The notes: generated from the sequence alone by a model not told the origin. Counted from the first letter of the stretch, positions 46,894 to 56,857 are shown. The stretch: 64,000 nt of DNA from Ruegeria lacuscaerulensis (GCF_013033355.1 NZ_WQDY01000001.1:558001-622000), one strand, 5' to 3'. A program made the numbers and translations.

Positions 46894-47057
46894 GAGTGCG
46901 GTCCTCCTCCGAACAACACGTAAATTACGGACGCAACAGTGAAACCAATTAACGTCCACATCAGATATTTGCGGCCCAGACGATCTTCAACCGCATGGGC
47001 AATGCGTCCCTGAAACAGGGGCGGTATTGTGCTTGCTGCGTGTGTCATCGGGCTCAT
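46890..47057 (-). CDS. 55-residue single-pass membrane protein
   Basis: A short gene translated by hand. The protein begins Met-Ser-Pro-Met-Thr-His-Ala-Ala. Its middle is Gly-Arg-Ile-Ala-His-Ala-Val-Glu-Asp-Arg-Leu-Gly-Arg-Lys. The membrane span (about residues 32-50) starts at Tyr-Leu-Met-Trp-Thr-Leu-Ile-Gly-Phe. The tail is Gly-Gly-Gly-Pro-His-Ser. The TGA shares bases with the GNAT ATG, evidence that it is real. The start could also be the ATG at 47048. It resembles nothing I can name; it sits between rpmA and obgE. Confidence 0.65.
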   Translation of the reverse strand: MSPMTHAASTIPPLFQGRIAHAVEDRLGRKYLMWTLIGFTVASVIYVLFGGGPHS

Positions 47058-47085
47058 AGGTCAAAACTGTGTTAAAAACGAGAAA

Positions 47086-47112
47086 GGGGACCGGCATTTT
47101 CTGCCGGTCCCC
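47086..47112 (-). terminator. Hairpin after rpmA
   Basis: GGGGACCGGCA pairs perfectly with TGCCGGTCCCC around 5 bases. Leftward it is followed by TTTCTCGTTTTT. Read-through must supply the downstream genes unless they have their own promoter before 47057. Confidence 0.7.
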
Positions 47113-47142
47113 CATTTATTTCTAAACCTTTAGGGTTTCGGC

Positions 47143-47412
47143 TTACTCTGCGGCCTCCGCCACTGGCAGGACCGAAATAAAGGTGCGGTTCTTGAGTCCC
47201 TTGTGGAACTTCACGGCGCCATCAACAGTTGCATAGATGGTGTGATCTTTACCCATGCCCACGCCTTCGCCCGGCCAGAACTTGGTGCCGCGCTGACGTA
47301 CGATGATGTTGCCTGCGATGGCCGCCTGGCCACCATAGAGTTTCACGCCAAGGCGGCGACCAGCTGAGTCGCGACCGTTACGGGAGGAACCGCCAGCTTT
47401 TTTATGTGCCAT
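47143..47412 (-). CDS. rpmA: 50S ribosomal protein L27
   Basis: An 89-residue protein with the L27 start [16 protein letters not shown] and Gly-Thr-Lys-Phe-Trp-Pro-Gly. The conserved N-terminal tail reaches the peptidyl transferase centre. It lies 11 bases after rplU. Confidence 0.96.
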   Translation of the reverse strand: MAHKKAGGSSRNGRDSAGRRLGVKLYGGQAAIAGNIIVRQRGTKFWPGEGVGMGKDHTIYATVDGAVKFHKGLKNRTFISVLPVAEAAE

Positions 47413-47423
47413 TCTCTCTCTCC

Positions 47424-48035
47424 TTAGCCTTGAGCCAGCTCTTTGGCTTGCTCAACCCATTCGGGCTTCACTTTGATGGTGTCGATAGCAGCAATCTGCT
47501 CGTCCGACAAGGCGGCCAGAGCGGCAAAGCTCTCGATACCTGCGTCGTTCAGCTTTTTGGCAGCGGCGGGGCCGACACCGTTCAGCTTGGTCAGATCGTC
47601 AGCAGCAGCAGCGGCGGGTGCTTCTGCCTTGGCAGCAGCTTTCTTGGCAGGCTTTGCAGCAGGTGCCGCTTCGCCAGCCGGTGCAGAACCGGTTGCCGCT
47701 TTGATGCCCGACTTGTCAGCGCCCGACGCCAGGATGTCGGTGATTTTGACCAGAGTCAGCTTCTGACGGTGGCCAACGGTACGCTTCGAGCTGTGCTTAC
47801 GACGGCGTTTGACGAATTTGATGACCTTGTCACCTTTGATCTGTTCGATCACTTCGGCCTGTACGCCTGCGCCTTCAACGAAAGGTGCGCCAACAACCGG
47901 AGCGTCGCCGCCCAGCATCAGAACATCGTTGAATTGAACTTTTTCACCTGCGTCGGCAGCCAGCTTTTCAACGCGGAGCACATCGCCCGCCTGAACCTTG
48001 TACTGCTTGCCGCCAGTCTTGAGGACCGCAAACAT
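47424..48035 (-). CDS. rplU: 50S ribosomal protein L21 with long C-terminal extension
   Basis: A 203-residue protein, about twice the usual L21. Residues 1-105 are L21 ([12 protein letters not shown], Arg-Arg-Arg-Lys-His). An Ala/Pro/Lys linker (about 115-143) leads to a helix-hairpin-helix-like segment ([15 protein letters not shown], about 147-161) and a final helical region to residue 203. I recall similar extensions in other Rhodobacterales. The start at 48035 is set by the L21 domain; a longer upstream frame is ignored. The extension's function is unknown. Confidence 0.93.
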   Translation of the reverse strand: MFAVLKTGGKQYKVQAGDVLRVEKLAADAGEKVQFNDVLMLGGDAPVVGAPFVEGAGVQAEVIEQIKGDKVIKFVKRRRKHSSKRTVGHRQKLTLVKITDILASGADKSGIKAATGSAPAGEAAPAAKPAKKAAAKAEAPAAAAADDLTKLNGVGPAAAKKLNDAGIESFAALAALSDEQIAAIDTIKVKPEWVEQAKELAQG

Positions 48036-48244
48036 GCGTCTTTCCTTTTCCAACCCGCGTTCTGTGGTCCCCGATCGGGGGTTTCTGGCCTTCGCCACCT
48101 CGAACAGCGCGCCCTTTTCGGGCTGTGTGACGACCCTAGGGACAGGCCCGATGGGTCAATAATAACGAGACCCGGCGCGGAGTAACCGGCCGGGATGCGC
48201 GCTTATTTCCGGAATGCTCGTGAAAGTCAACAGCAAAAGCCCGC

Positions 48245-49045
48245 TTATAGTTCCGAAGCCGTCAACGCATGTGAAACTGCCTGACCAAGTCGGTAATAGA
48301 TGTTGTCATACATTTGGTCAAAGCTATCAAAGAAAGCCTTGTTTATCGCGCGCCCCGTCTCGGTACGCGAAAAGGCGATGTTTTCTCGCATCTGCCCATC
48401 CTCTAACGGCTGATAGGCCATCAACAAAAACGAATACAACCATGTTTCCGTATCTTGAGTGATGGCGTCCTTTTCGGTTAGCAGTTGGGCCAATATTTCC
48501 TGATCATCCGCGCCGACATCCTCGTTCAGCCCTCGAAAGAATTGGAAATCTGCACTGATGGCGCTGTGGACGTTTTTTGCAATCAGATCGTTAACCTCGA
48601 TGTATTCGTCAATAAGGCGGTAAAGAGACACATCGTGATCGCCCGTCAAAAAGCTGTCCTTGGCCATCTCCAGGATGGTCTCGTCGCCAATCGCCTCGCG
48701 CGCCGAATTCTCAAGGGAAACAAGCGTCTGGCCAAGGTCACTTTCATAGAAAACGATTGCGCGATCCAGTTGACCTTCAGTCAGCGCCTCTTGGAAAACA
48801 TCGCTGATCTGATCGTGCATCCATTCCGCATCGTAAATGACGTCCAGTTGCGCCGAAAAATATGACCCACCGGAATTGCCCAGAAGCGTTTCGTTTAACT
48901 CCTTGGCCTGTTCGCGCCCTTCACTTCGAAGAATGTCGATTACCTGTTCAAGGCGTATGGCATCCATCAGACGGTTCACTTTTTCCGAGGCCGACCCAAT
49001 TGTCGCCCACAGCGTGATCACCAAGAAAAGGACACCCACTCGCAT
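48245..49045 (-). CDS. DUF2059 domain protein, second of a pair
   Basis: A 266-residue exported helical protein. A signal peptide (about 1-19) precedes two related helical regions. Phe-Tyr-Glu-Ser-Asp-Leu-Gly-Gln near residue 103 is the DUF2059 hallmark. No enzymatic motif is visible. The start shares one base with the stop of the upstream paralogue (TGATG), so the pair is translated together. Function unknown. Confidence 0.78.
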   Translation of the reverse strand: MRVGVLFLVITLWATIGSASEKVNRLMDAIRLEQVIDILRSEGREQAKELNETLLGNSGGSYFSAQLDVIYDAEWMHDQISDVFQEALTEGQLDRAIVFYESDLGQTLVSLENSAREAIGDETILEMAKDSFLTGDHDVSLYRLIDEYIEVNDLIAKNVHSAISADFQFFRGLNEDVGADDQEILAQLLTEKDAITQDTETWLYSFLLMAYQPLEDGQMRENIAFSRTETGRAINKAFFDSFDQMYDNIYYRLGQAVSHALTASEL

Positions 49046-49887
49046 CAGATATCCTGAGCCGGATGCAGATCCGCCATACGTGCTGCAAGATCTTCGAATT
49101 TCATGGCCATGATTTCATACTGAATGGCGTTCAGAAGTTCATAAACCTCCTGCATCAGGGGTTCCTCAAGCGCGTCTGAGTACGCGATGATATCCGCATC
49201 CGAGAAATCCTGGTACGTATAAGCCGCGCCTGCCAGAGCAGACAATTGCAGCGACTGACGCATCCCGGCTTCGTTCTGGCGCATCAACAGTCTTAGGTCG
49301 TCTGCTCCCATCTGTAGGTCAATAACACCCGAAGCGCTTGCTGCGAGAAGGAACCGCAGCTGGATTTCTTGAATGGCACGCAGGGCTGTTCCACTAGAAT
49401 CAACGGCTGCGTTCATCCGCTTCAGCTCTTCCACCCGCATCGAGCCCTCACGGATCAGGTCTGACACGATCTGCTGACCCTCAAGCTGTTTGGCGTCTTC
49501 ATCTTCAATCAGATGCGACGCGTTTTCGGCCTCGACCAGTCTTTGACCCAGATCGGACGCATAAAACTCGACTGCATGATTCAGAGCGTCATCACTAAGT
49601 GTCTGCTCTAGAATTGAAACGGCGGTTTCATGCATCTCTTGGACGTCAAACACATCTTCGGTCAGTCGGGCCCAATCCGAACCGAATCCGTCCGGGTCAA
49701 TCCCCAGCATTTCCGGCGCTGATGCCGAGGCCAGCGCGATACTTTCCAACGCGACGTCAAAGCCGGTTGTTGCCAGAAATGCCTCTATCCTGTCCCGCTC
49801 GGCAGCGAGCGATGAAACCGGAAAGGCGAATAGCGTTGCGACCAACAAACAAAAGGGCAGAAAGGCGGTGCGATAGATATATGTCAT
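49045..49887 (-). CDS. DUF2059 domain protein, first of a pair
   Basis: A 280-residue exported protein with a signal peptide (about 1-28, Ser-Leu-Ala-Ala). Phe-Tyr-Ala-Ser-Asp-Leu-Gly-Gln-Arg near residue 112 is the DUF2059 motif, shared with the next gene. The two proteins have the same domain order but differ widely in sequence, suggesting an old duplication. Function unknown. It diverges from tRNA-Ser. Confidence 0.78.
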   Translation of the reverse strand: MTYIYRTAFLPFCLLVATLFAFPVSSLAAERDRIEAFLATTGFDVALESIALASASAPEMLGIDPDGFGSDWARLTEDVFDVQEMHETAVSILEQTLSDDALNHAVEFYASDLGQRLVEAENASHLIEDEDAKQLEGQQIVSDLIREGSMRVEELKRMNAAVDSSGTALRAIQEIQLRFLLAASASGVIDLQMGADDLRLLMRQNEAGMRQSLQLSALAGAAYTYQDFSDADIIAYSDALEEPLMQEVYELLNAIQYEIMAMKFEDLAARMADLHPAQDI

Positions 49888-50010
49888 GACACAGAGCCTA
49901 GGTGTTTTACGCCGTCAGGCAATGGAAAATCCCTTCTTAGTGAATTTCGGGAATTTTCTGCTTGCACCCCTGCCCGTTCCTCACTAAATCCCCCCCTCAC
50001 AGACCCCCGC

Positions 50011-50100
50011 GGAGAGGTGCCGGAGTGGTCGAACGGGGCGGTCTCGAAAACCGTTGTGGGTGCAAGCCCACCCAGGGTTCGAATCCCTGTCTCTCCGCCA
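50011..50100 (+). tRNA. tRNA-Ser (anticodon CGA)
   Basis: The acceptor stem (GGAGAGG with CCTCTCC as read from the 3' side), long class II variable arm, T loop with GTTCGAAT and an encoded CCA end (50098-50100) are all present. The anticodon CGA at 50045-50047 reads UCG. The acceptor pairs are intact, so the gene should be functional. It marks the left edge of the xylose region and is a likely integration site. Confidence 0.95.
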
Positions 50101-50650
50101 CTATCCCAACGCAGAAAGCGGAAAACAACGCATTTCTGGGCGTGATGAGATTTCCGTTGTTGCGATAGTTTGGATCAAAGCCGTCATACTGATAGGCTTT
50201 TTGAACTTTGTTAAAGCCAACTGTTTTCCTTTTGAAGCCTACTACGGCGATTTTGCTCTATTCTCACACTTAGTCGGACAACCAAAAGATACCCTGCGTC
50301 CGCAAGACAACTTTTGAGTTTTGCGGTTTTTGTCGACTTCAACAGACTCATTGTCGCCATCAGCTTGCACCCGGGCGATTTACACAAGTGTGAGGCAAGG
50401 CAGGAAACAGCACTCTATGTTAAGCACCCTTGCTGAAATTCCGCAGGAACATGTCAGACTAAATCAATTGAGAAAGATGCCAAAACACAGTCGAGACTGA
50501 GGAATTCCCGCCTATCGATCGTGGCTCCTGAGCGCGATCAGTCGGCTCAGCCATGAACAGCGAGGGCACTGACCTTACCAACCTGCATTTCTTGACTGCC
50601 GGAATGGGCGTAAGGCAACTATTGCAACTTGGTCCCGCCGCCTACTTTTT

Positions 50651-50666
50651 AAAACACGCGTGTTTT
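50651..50666. repeat. Perfect 16-base palindrome
   Basis: AAAACACG is followed directly by its complement CGTGTTTT. There is no loop, so it suits a protein dimer site better than an RNA hairpin. It lies in the gene-poor stretch after tRNA-Ser. Confidence 0.45.
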
Positions 50667-50883
50667 TCGACGCATCAAGCCAGCAGGTCGCTGCGTCTGG
50701 ACGAAAACGAATAGTAAAACCTGTGCAGCCTGTTGCGTTGACAAATAAACTACTGCTTAGGTTGGCGGGTACTGGCCATCTGCGCCGTCCAGTGCAGCTT
50801 TAAAACCTCCGTCCTGCGTTAGGCAGGCCATTAGCGCTGATCCACTTAAGCGCACTATAACAGCACGTGATCCTTTCGGCTTA

Positions 50884-50906
50884 AAGTGATCTGATTGCAA
50901 TCACTT
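50884..50906 (-). terminator. Possible terminator of the xylFHGA operon
   Basis: AAGTGAT pairs with ATCACTT across 9 bases, 84 bases after the xylA stop (leftward). The following leftward sequence has only a short T stretch, so this is weak. Confidence 0.35.
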
Positions 50907-50989
50907 AGTCATGCGTGATGACTACAAAAGCCTCTGCTCAGTTCACTCCAAGTTCTTTTGACAATACTTCAGCTGATATTTTTCCTCGG

Positions 50990-52297
50990 TCAAACAAACC
51001 TGTTCACATAGTTTTCCAGAATTTCCTGACGCCCAGATCGTGGTTCCGGGTTGATATTGTCCTGTAAAACTCGCGCAGAGATGTCCTCGAGACTACTGTT
51101 CAGCATAGACGCCGCTTCCGGAGCGTTCCAACCGGAATACCGTTCAGACAGCGCATCCTCCAGACCGCCATCTTCAATCATAGCAGCCGCGGCTTTCAAG
51201 CCTCTTGCACAGATGTCCATTCCGCCGATGTGTGCTGCAACAAGATCTTTTGCATCGAGCGACTGGCGACGTACTTTAGCGTCAAAGTTGGTGCCACCAG
51301 TTGTAAAACCTCCGGCTTTCAGAATGTAGTAATATGCCAAAGCAACCTCTGGCGTGTTGTTAGGAAATTGATCTGTGTCCCACCCTGACTGATAGTCGTT
51401 TCGGTTCATATCAATCGAACCCAGCATCCCCTCGGCAGCAGCAACTGCTATTTCATGCTCGAAACTATGGCCGGCGAGGATCGCGTGTCCCTGCTCAAGG
51501 TTCAACTTCACTTCGCTTTCCAAACCGTATTTCCTGAGGAATCCAACACAGGTCGCGGCGTCGTAGTCGTATTGGTGCTTGGACGGCTCCTGAGGTTTGG
51601 GCTCTACAAGGATGGTGCCCTTGAAGCCGATTTTGTGTTTGTACTCTACGACCATGTTCAAGAACCGGCCCATATGGTCCAGTTCAGTATTCAGGTCCGT
51701 GTTTAGCAGAGTTTCATAGCCTTCACGCCCGCCCCACAGAACATAGTTTTCGCCACCAAGCTTGTGGGTCGCATCCAAGCACGACTTTACCGTTGCTGCC
51801 GCAAAAGCAAAAACATCCGGATCGGGGTTGGTGCTCGCGCCTGACATCCATCGACGATGGCTAAACATGTTGGCGGTACCCCAAAGGAGCTTGGTGCTGG
51901 ACGTTTGCATTTTTTCACCGATGTAATCGGTGATTTCTTCCAGAGTTTTCAAGTTATCGGCAAAATTGCCCTGCTCGGGCCGAATGTCAGCGTCGTGCCA
52001 GCAGAAAAAGGGCTGACCCAGCAGCTCGAACATTTCAAAAGCAATGTCCGCCTTTAATCGGGCCCGTCCCATGTCGTCCTGAGGATGCCACGGGCGTTCG
52101 AATGTAGGTCCGCCAAAGGGGTCTCCACCCTCCCACGCGAAGGAGTGCCACCAGGCGACCGCGAACCGTAGATGGTCTTCCAGGCGTTTTCCCATGACAA
52201 CTTCGTCGGGATTGTAGTGGCGAAAGGCCATGGGGTTGTCGCTGTCTACGCCTTCAAACCGGATCTCTTCGATCCCTTCAAAAAATCCGCTTGGCAT
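50990..52297 (-). CDS. xylA: D-xylose isomerase
   Basis: A 435-residue TIM-barrel enzyme converting D-xylose to D-xylulose. Characteristic segments are Trp-His-Ser-Phe-Ala near residue 50, Phe-Cys-Trp-His-Asp-Ala-Asp-Ile near residue 98, Val-Glu-Pro-Lys-Pro-Gln-Glu-Pro (metal ligand Glu) and Asp-Met-Asn-Arg-Asn-Asp-Tyr-Gln near residue 296. Length fits the class II isomerases. It is the last gene of xylF-xylH-xylG-xylA, 9 bases after the ATPase gene. Confidence 0.95.
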   Translation of the reverse strand: MPSGFFEGIEEIRFEGVDSDNPMAFRHYNPDEVVMGKRLEDHLRFAVAWWHSFAWEGGDPFGGPTFERPWHPQDDMGRARLKADIAFEMFELLGQPFFCWHDADIRPEQGNFADNLKTLEEITDYIGEKMQTSSTKLLWGTANMFSHRRWMSGASTNPDPDVFAFAAATVKSCLDATHKLGGENYVLWGGREGYETLLNTDLNTELDHMGRFLNMVVEYKHKIGFKGTILVEPKPQEPSKHQYDYDAATCVGFLRKYGLESEVKLNLEQGHAILAGHSFEHEIAVAAAEGMLGSIDMNRNDYQSGWDTDQFPNNTPEVALAYYYILKAGGFTTGGTNFDAKVRRQSLDAKDLVAAHIGGMDICARGLKAAAAMIEDGGLEDALSERYSGWNAPEAASMLNSSLEDISARVLQDNINPEPRSGRQEILENYVNRFV

Positions 52298-52306
52298 ATC
52301 TGCCCC

Positions 52307-53113
52307 CTATTCCGCTTTTTGTTCTGGCTGCTTACCGAGAATGATCATCGACAACAAATCGTCATCTGTTACGTCTGCAATATCGACAGTCCCAACCAAT
52401 TTTCCGTTCTTCATGACCGAAGCGCGATCGCATAGCTCCATTACAGCATGCACGTCGTGATCAATCAGGAAGATGCCGATGCCTTGCGCCTTTAACTGGT
52501 GGATCAGGTCGGCCACCATTTTTGTCTCATGCGGCCCCAGCGCCGCTGTCGGCTCGTCCATAATCAGAATACGAGCGTTGAAATAGACGGCCCGGGCAAT
52601 CGCGACCGACTGTCTTTGACCACCCGACAGCGCAGAGACAGGGTCATTGAACTTCTGAAAGTTCGGATTGAGCTGCGCCATGATCTTTCGGCATTCGGCC
52701 TCCATGGCGGCATCGTTGACCAAACCCAATGGCGTCGTCATCTCGCGTCCCAGGAAAAGGTTTGATGTCGCGTCCAGATTGTCCGCCAGGGCAAGCGTCT
52801 GGTAGATGGTCTCAATATTGTTCGCGCGGGCGTCACGGGGGTTGCCAATCTCGACTGGCTTGCCATCGATCAGAATCTCGCCGTGATCCATTTGATATGC
52901 GCCGGACAGAACCTTGATCAACGTCGATTTTCCAGCCCCGTTGTGCCCAAGCAGACCGACTACTTCACCCGGATAGAGATCGACCGACACGTGGTCGACA
53001 GCCTTGATCCCACCGAACGAGATCGAAATGTCTCGCATTTCGACCAATGGCGCTGCGCCGGAGCCGCGCCCAGATTTTGAGGGTGTTTTCTGCGTGCCTT
53101 GATCTTGCATCAC
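52307..53113 (-). CDS. xylG: Xylose-type ABC transporter ATP-binding protein, single domain
   Basis: A 268-residue ABC ATPase with Walker A Gly-His-Asn-Gly-Ala-Gly-Lys-Ser, signature Leu-Ser-Gly-Gly-Gln-Arg-Gln and Walker B [10 protein letters not shown]. E. coli XylG is a fused double ATPase of about 510 residues; this one has a single domain, like FrcA-type proteins, and presumably acts as a homodimer. It overlaps the permease stop by four bases. The symbol reflects its place in the cluster. Confidence 0.86.
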   Translation of the reverse strand: MMQDQGTQKTPSKSGRGSGAAPLVEMRDISISFGGIKAVDHVSVDLYPGEVVGLLGHNGAGKSTLIKVLSGAYQMDHGEILIDGKPVEIGNPRDARANNIETIYQTLALADNLDATSNLFLGREMTTPLGLVNDAAMEAECRKIMAQLNPNFQKFNDPVSALSGGQRQSVAIARAVYFNARILIMDEPTAALGPHETKMVADLIHQLKAQGIGIFLIDHDVHAVMELCDRASVMKNGKLVGTVDIADVTDDDLLSMIILGKQPEQKAE

Positions 53114-54408
53114 TTGGCCCCCAATCGTTTGCGATAGACGATGTCGATATAGACGGCCAACACAAGAACGCTGCCGACCACAATATTCTGAAACGGCGCG
53201 TCCACGCCAACCATGGCCATACCAGATTGGAGCGCTTGCATGATCAATGCACCAAGGATGGCGCCGTAGATCGTCCCGATGCCACCGGACAACGCGGTAC
53301 CACCAATTACAGCGGCAGCAATAACCCGTAATTCATCCAGCGTGCCAATGTCGTTTGAATGGTTCGCGAGGCGTGCAGAAGCAACCACCGCAGAAACGGC
53401 GCATAGGAAACCCATCAGTGCAAAAATCTTCACGGTCAGCAGCCGCGTATTGATGCCGGAAAGCTCTGCCGCATCCGGGTTTCCACCGGTGGCAAAGATG
53501 TAGCGTCCAAACCGGGTTTTCCGCGCCACAATTGTCAGGGTTACGGCTACGATGATCAATATGAGGACAGAAATCGGTATACCGTATCCGACGACCAGCC
53601 CCTCTGGCATTGTCTCTCCGCGCGCTTCGAACATACGTTGCAACCGACGCGTCGGAATAGCGTAGCTGTTTACGATGTAAACGTACCCAAGGATGGCAAT
53701 TGCGATTATCCCGGCCAGAGTGGCCTCTGCCCAAACGGGTTTGACAGGAAAACCATGTGCCGCCTTTGCACGACGACTGCTCCACAAAGCCCAGATCGCG
53801 ATTGCGGTGGCGAACAAGCCGAACAGCCAGCTTGTCGTCGTGCCTAAAGTGCCGTTCGTCCCGCCAAACATCAGGAACGTACTATCCAGAGGGCCAATCG
53901 TCTGGCCGCTGGTCAAATACCACGCCACGTTTCGCCAAACCAGAAACCCGCCAAGCGTAACGATGAAGGCTGGTATCGTCAGATACCCAACCATCCAGCC
54001 ATGAAACGCACCAATCAGCGTGCCGACAAACAGCCCGACGACAATGGTGATCGCCCAGGTTGCAGGGTTGTTCAAACCCATCCCTAGTACTTGCGGCAAA
54101 AGCTCGGTTTGCGTCATTGCCATCACGGCTGACGTCGTTGCAAGCAGCGCTCCAACGGACAAGTCGATGTGTCGCGTGACAATGATGAACACCATCCCGC
54201 ACGCCATTATGGCCACCGAAACCGTCTGAATGGACAGATTGAACAGGTTCCTAGGCGTAAGGAACCGTCCATCCGTAAAGATGTTGAACCCTATGCACAG
54301 GATGACAAACGCGCCGATCATTCCCAAAAGCCGCATATCCAGTTCCAACTGCTGGAACAGGCTGGGTTTTGCTTTTTCCGGTATCGGCTGAGACGAAGTT
54401 TCGGTCAT
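53110..54408 (-). CDS. xylH: Xylose-type ABC transporter permease
   Basis: A 432-residue polytopic permease of the RbsC/XylH family, with about eleven hydrophobic segments. The permease motif [20 protein letters not shown] is near residue 360. The length matches XylH rather than the shorter ribose permeases. It follows the binding-protein gene by 60 bases. Confidence 0.87.
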   Translation of the reverse strand: MTETSSQPIPEKAKPSLFQQLELDMRLLGMIGAFVILCIGFNIFTDGRFLTPRNLFNLSIQTVSVAIMACGMVFIIVTRHIDLSVGALLATTSAVMAMTQTELLPQVLGMGLNNPATWAITIVVGLFVGTLIGAFHGWMVGYLTIPAFIVTLGGFLVWRNVAWYLTSGQTIGPLDSTFLMFGGTNGTLGTTTSWLFGLFATAIAIWALWSSRRAKAAHGFPVKPVWAEATLAGIIAIAILGYVYIVNSYAIPTRRLQRMFEARGETMPEGLVVGYGIPISVLILIIVAVTLTIVARKTRFGRYIFATGGNPDAAELSGINTRLLTVKIFALMGFLCAVSAVVASARLANHSNDIGTLDELRVIAAAVIGGTALSGGIGTIYGAILGALIMQALQSGMAMVGVDAPFQNIVVGSVLVLAVYIDIVYRKRLGAK

Positions 54409-54433
54409 TTCCGATCTTTCATATTCAGCAATG

Positions 54434-54460
54434 GTCCCCGGCCCAGACAGGGCCAGGGAC
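54434..54460. repeat. Hairpin between xylF and xylH
   Basis: GTCCC-C-GGCCC pairs with GGGCC-A-GGGAC (one mismatch) around five bases in the 60-base gap. It has no T tract leftward. It probably protects the xylF mRNA end, keeping binding-protein output high. Confidence 0.5.
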
Positions 54461-54468
54461 TTTGAAGT

Positions 54469-55488
54469 TTAGTTACAAGGGGCAGGTCCGTTTTCGACAC
54501 CCTGGCACAAATCCTCCAATGGGATCCATCCGGCGTCCACAACAACAGACAGGTTGTCCTTCGTGATAGGTACAGGTGCAAGGAAGACCGAGTTCATCTG
54601 GGTACCGCCAGGCGACGTCCAACTGGCCGCGCCCTCCACGTCGGCGGGACTTGTTCCCCCACTCAGCGCGACTGCGATTTCACCTGCTGCCTTACCAAGT
54701 TCGCGGGCATCCTTCCAAACGGAAACGGTCTGAGTTCCCAGCGCGACACGGTTCAATGCTGCATGATCGCCGTCCTGACCGGACACCGGGATGCCTTCCA
54801 TGCCCTGCGCAGTCAAAGCTGCCACAACGCCACCTGCAGTACCATCATTTGATGCCACGACAGCATCCACATTGTTTTCATTGGCGGTTAGGATCTGTTC
54901 CATATTTCGCTGTGCGTTCGCGGGCAACCAGCCGTCCGTGTAGGCTTCACCAACGATAACAATGTCGCCACTGTCAACGGCAGCCCCGATGATTTCTTGC
55001 TGACCACCCCTTAGAAAATCAGCGTTGGGATCAGTAGGAGAGCCCTTGATCATCACGTAATTACCCTTGGGCATGGCTTCAAAAACAGCTCGGGCCTGCA
55101 TTCTGCCGACTTCCACGTTGTCGAAGGTTAGATAGAATGCACGGTCGTCTTCAATCAGGCGGTCATAGGCAATGACCGGGATACCTTCGTCGGCCGCAGC
55201 TTGAACAGCCGGTCCGATTGCCTGCGCGTCCTGCGCCAAAATGATAAGCGCGTCCACGCCTTGCGCAATCAGACTTTCAATATCTGACAACTGCTTTGCG
55301 GAAGACGATTGCGCGTCTGCCGAAATGTACTCGGCGCCGCCTGCTTCAAGCGCGGACTTGATGGCCGCTTCGTCCGTCTTCCAGCGTTCTTCCTGAAAGT
55401 TCGACCAACTCACACCGACCACTGGCTCTGCGAATGCGGTCGAAGCCAACAGCGTGGCCACAGCAGAGAAGCTGAGAATTCTTTTCAT
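54469..55488 (-). CDS. xylF: D-xylose ABC transporter substrate-binding protein
   Basis: A 339-residue periplasmic binding protein of the ribose/xylose class. A signal peptide (about 1-20, Ala-Phe-Ala) precedes [13 protein letters not shown], the XylF-type sugar-contact start. Ala-Tyr-Asp-Arg-Leu-Ile near residue 107 and Ser-Asn-Asp-Gly-Thr-Ala-Gly near residue 213 fit the same group. It is the first gene of the leftward operon and diverges from the ROK regulator. Confidence 0.92.
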   Translation of the reverse strand: MKRILSFSAVATLLASTAFAEPVVGVSWSNFQEERWKTDEAAIKSALEAGGAEYISADAQSSSAKQLSDIESLIAQGVDALIILAQDAQAIGPAVQAAADEGIPVIAYDRLIEDDRAFYLTFDNVEVGRMQARAVFEAMPKGNYVMIKGSPTDPNADFLRGGQQEIIGAAVDSGDIVIVGEAYTDGWLPANAQRNMEQILTANENNVDAVVASNDGTAGGVVAALTAQGMEGIPVSGQDGDHAALNRVALGTQTVSVWKDARELGKAAGEIAVALSGGTSPADVEGAASWTSPGGTQMNSVFLAPVPITKDNLSVVVDAGWIPLEDLCQGVENGPAPCN

Positions 55489-55639
55489 GTTTTCCTCCCA
55501 TTTGCCGAGCCATCGTGTTTCGATTCGCGGCTCTCACGAAATTGAATACCATATTTAATTCAGCGGGTAAAATATTTACTCTGTTAGGGCGGGCGGAATC
55601 CAAATAGACTGAGTTAAGAACCAGATTCGCGAGACCAAG
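55489..55639. promoter_or_regulatory. Divergent xylF/xylR control region
   Basis: This 151-base AT-rich spacer must hold both promoters. Two dyads are visible: TGAAT and ATTCA separated by 10 bases (55543-55562), and GTAAA and TTTAC separated by 3 bases (55567-55579). They are candidates for the ROK repressor or a sigma factor overlap. The short arms make each tentative. Confidence 0.4.
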
Positions 55640-56857
55640 ATGCTGAAAAGCAAAGCTTCTCAAAATGCCGCGGACCAGCGGAACATCACCCGACTTCGGG
55701 TGCTGGAACATATCCGGACAGAAGGCTCGATTTCACGGATCGATATCGCCAGCGCTTTGCAAACCAGCCCGGCGACAGTTACAGCAGCGACAGCCGATCT
55801 CATTTCGGCAGGATTGATCAAAGAGATCGAAACCGAACACCAATCCAAGTCTGCCAAAAGGGGGCGACCCAGAGTTTTACTTCAGTTGGATGGCGGATCT
55901 TATCTTATTGCGGGCCTTAAAGTCGCGCGCCACATGATCTCGGTCATCCTTGCAGATTTCGAAGGAAACGAGGTTACGTCATACAAATATCCGCTGGATG
56001 ACGTCCGGATGACGCCAGGCGCATTCGTAGCAACCATTCGCACGGCCTTAGATCTAGCCTGTGCACAGATCAACGCGACCCTGAACTCCCTGTCCGGAGT
56101 GTCAATCGGGATTGCCGGTCTCGTAGACGCTGAACGGAACTTTGTACACTGGTCCTCATCCCTTACCGAGAGAAACGTCGACTTCAGCCAGTTTCTGGAA
56201 ACAGAATTGCCCTGCCCTGCCTTTATAGAAAACGATGCCAACCTGGTGGCAAAGGCGGAACAACTTTTCGGGTTGGGCAAGGGTCTTAAGAATTTTTTGG
56301 TCGTGACGATCGAACACGGCGTAGGGCTTGGAATTGTGCTGGACGGCAAGCTGTATCGCGGGGAAAGAGGCTGCGGAGCAGAGTTTGGCCACACCAAAGT
56401 TCAACTGGACGGCGCGCTTTGCCAATGCGGCCAGCGAGGGTGCCTTGAAGCCTATGTCGGCGACTATGCATTGATCCGGGAAGCAACCGTTGCCGATCAA
56501 GGCACTGGAACGGAAACGGTTGCAGAGATCCACAAAAACGCGCGATCCGGAGACGAAAGAGCGAAGTCCGTTCTGACCCGCGCGGGCCAGATGTTTGGTC
56601 TGGGGATATCCAACCTGATCAACCTGTTTGACCCTGAATGCATTATCCTGTCCGGGACTCAAATGGATTTGGAGCACCTGTATTCGGACGAGGTGATGGC
56701 CCGAATCCGCAGTGGCGTCGTGAATGTCGACACCCTCTTGCCGGAAATCAAAGCGCATCACTGGGGCGATCTTATGTGGGCTAAGGGTGCTGCGGCGTAC
56801 GGGATTGAGCAGGTCTCGATCCTTAAGGTAAAAGAGTTGGCAACAAATGCGCCCTGA
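55640..56857 (+). CDS. xylR: ROK-family xylose regulator
   Basis: A 405-residue repressor. The N-terminal winged helix (about 12-70) includes Ile-Ser-Arg-Ile-Asp-Ile-Ala-Ser-Ala-Leu. The ROK sugar-kinase-like domain (about 85-395) has Val-Ser-Ile-Gly-Ile-Ala-Gly-Leu-Val and the zinc motif Cys-Gln-Cys-Gly-Gln-Arg-Gly-Cys-Leu-Glu. It probably binds xylose and releases operators in the divergent spacer and before xylB. It overlaps the next gene by 11 bases. Confidence 0.87.
   Translation: MLKSKASQNAADQRNITRLRVLEHIRTEGSISRIDIASALQTSPATVTAATADLISAGLIKEIETEHQSKSAKRGRPRVLLQLDGGSYLIAGLKVARHMISVILADFEGNEVTSYKYPLDDVRMTPGAFVATIRTALDLACAQINATLNSLSGVSIGIAGLVDAERNFVHWSSSLTERNVDFSQFLETELPCPAFIENDANLVAKAEQLFGLGKGLKNFLVVTIEHGVGLGIVLDGKLYRGERGCGAEFGHTKVQLDGALCQCGQRGCLEAYVGDYALIREATVADQGTGTETVAEIHKNARSGDERAKSVLTRAGQMFGLGISNLINLFDPECIILSGTQMDLEHLYSDEVMARIRSGVVNVDTLLPEIKAHHWGDLMWAKGAAAYGIEQVSILKVKELATNAP

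Larger units (their letters stand above)
50101..50989. other. Gene-poor 0.9-kb stretch beside tRNA-Ser
   Basis: No convincing protein gene occurs in the 889 bases between tRNA-Ser and the end of xylA. Frames are short and broken, as expected for decayed mobile DNA. A perfect palindrome and a hairpin are listed separately. I could not recognise any integrase fragment by eye. Confidence 0.55.

Noticed and set aside
50101-50989. Remains of a tyrosine integrase next to tRNA-Ser
   Set aside because: I looked for conserved integrase residues in translated fragments on both strands and saw none that I could defend.
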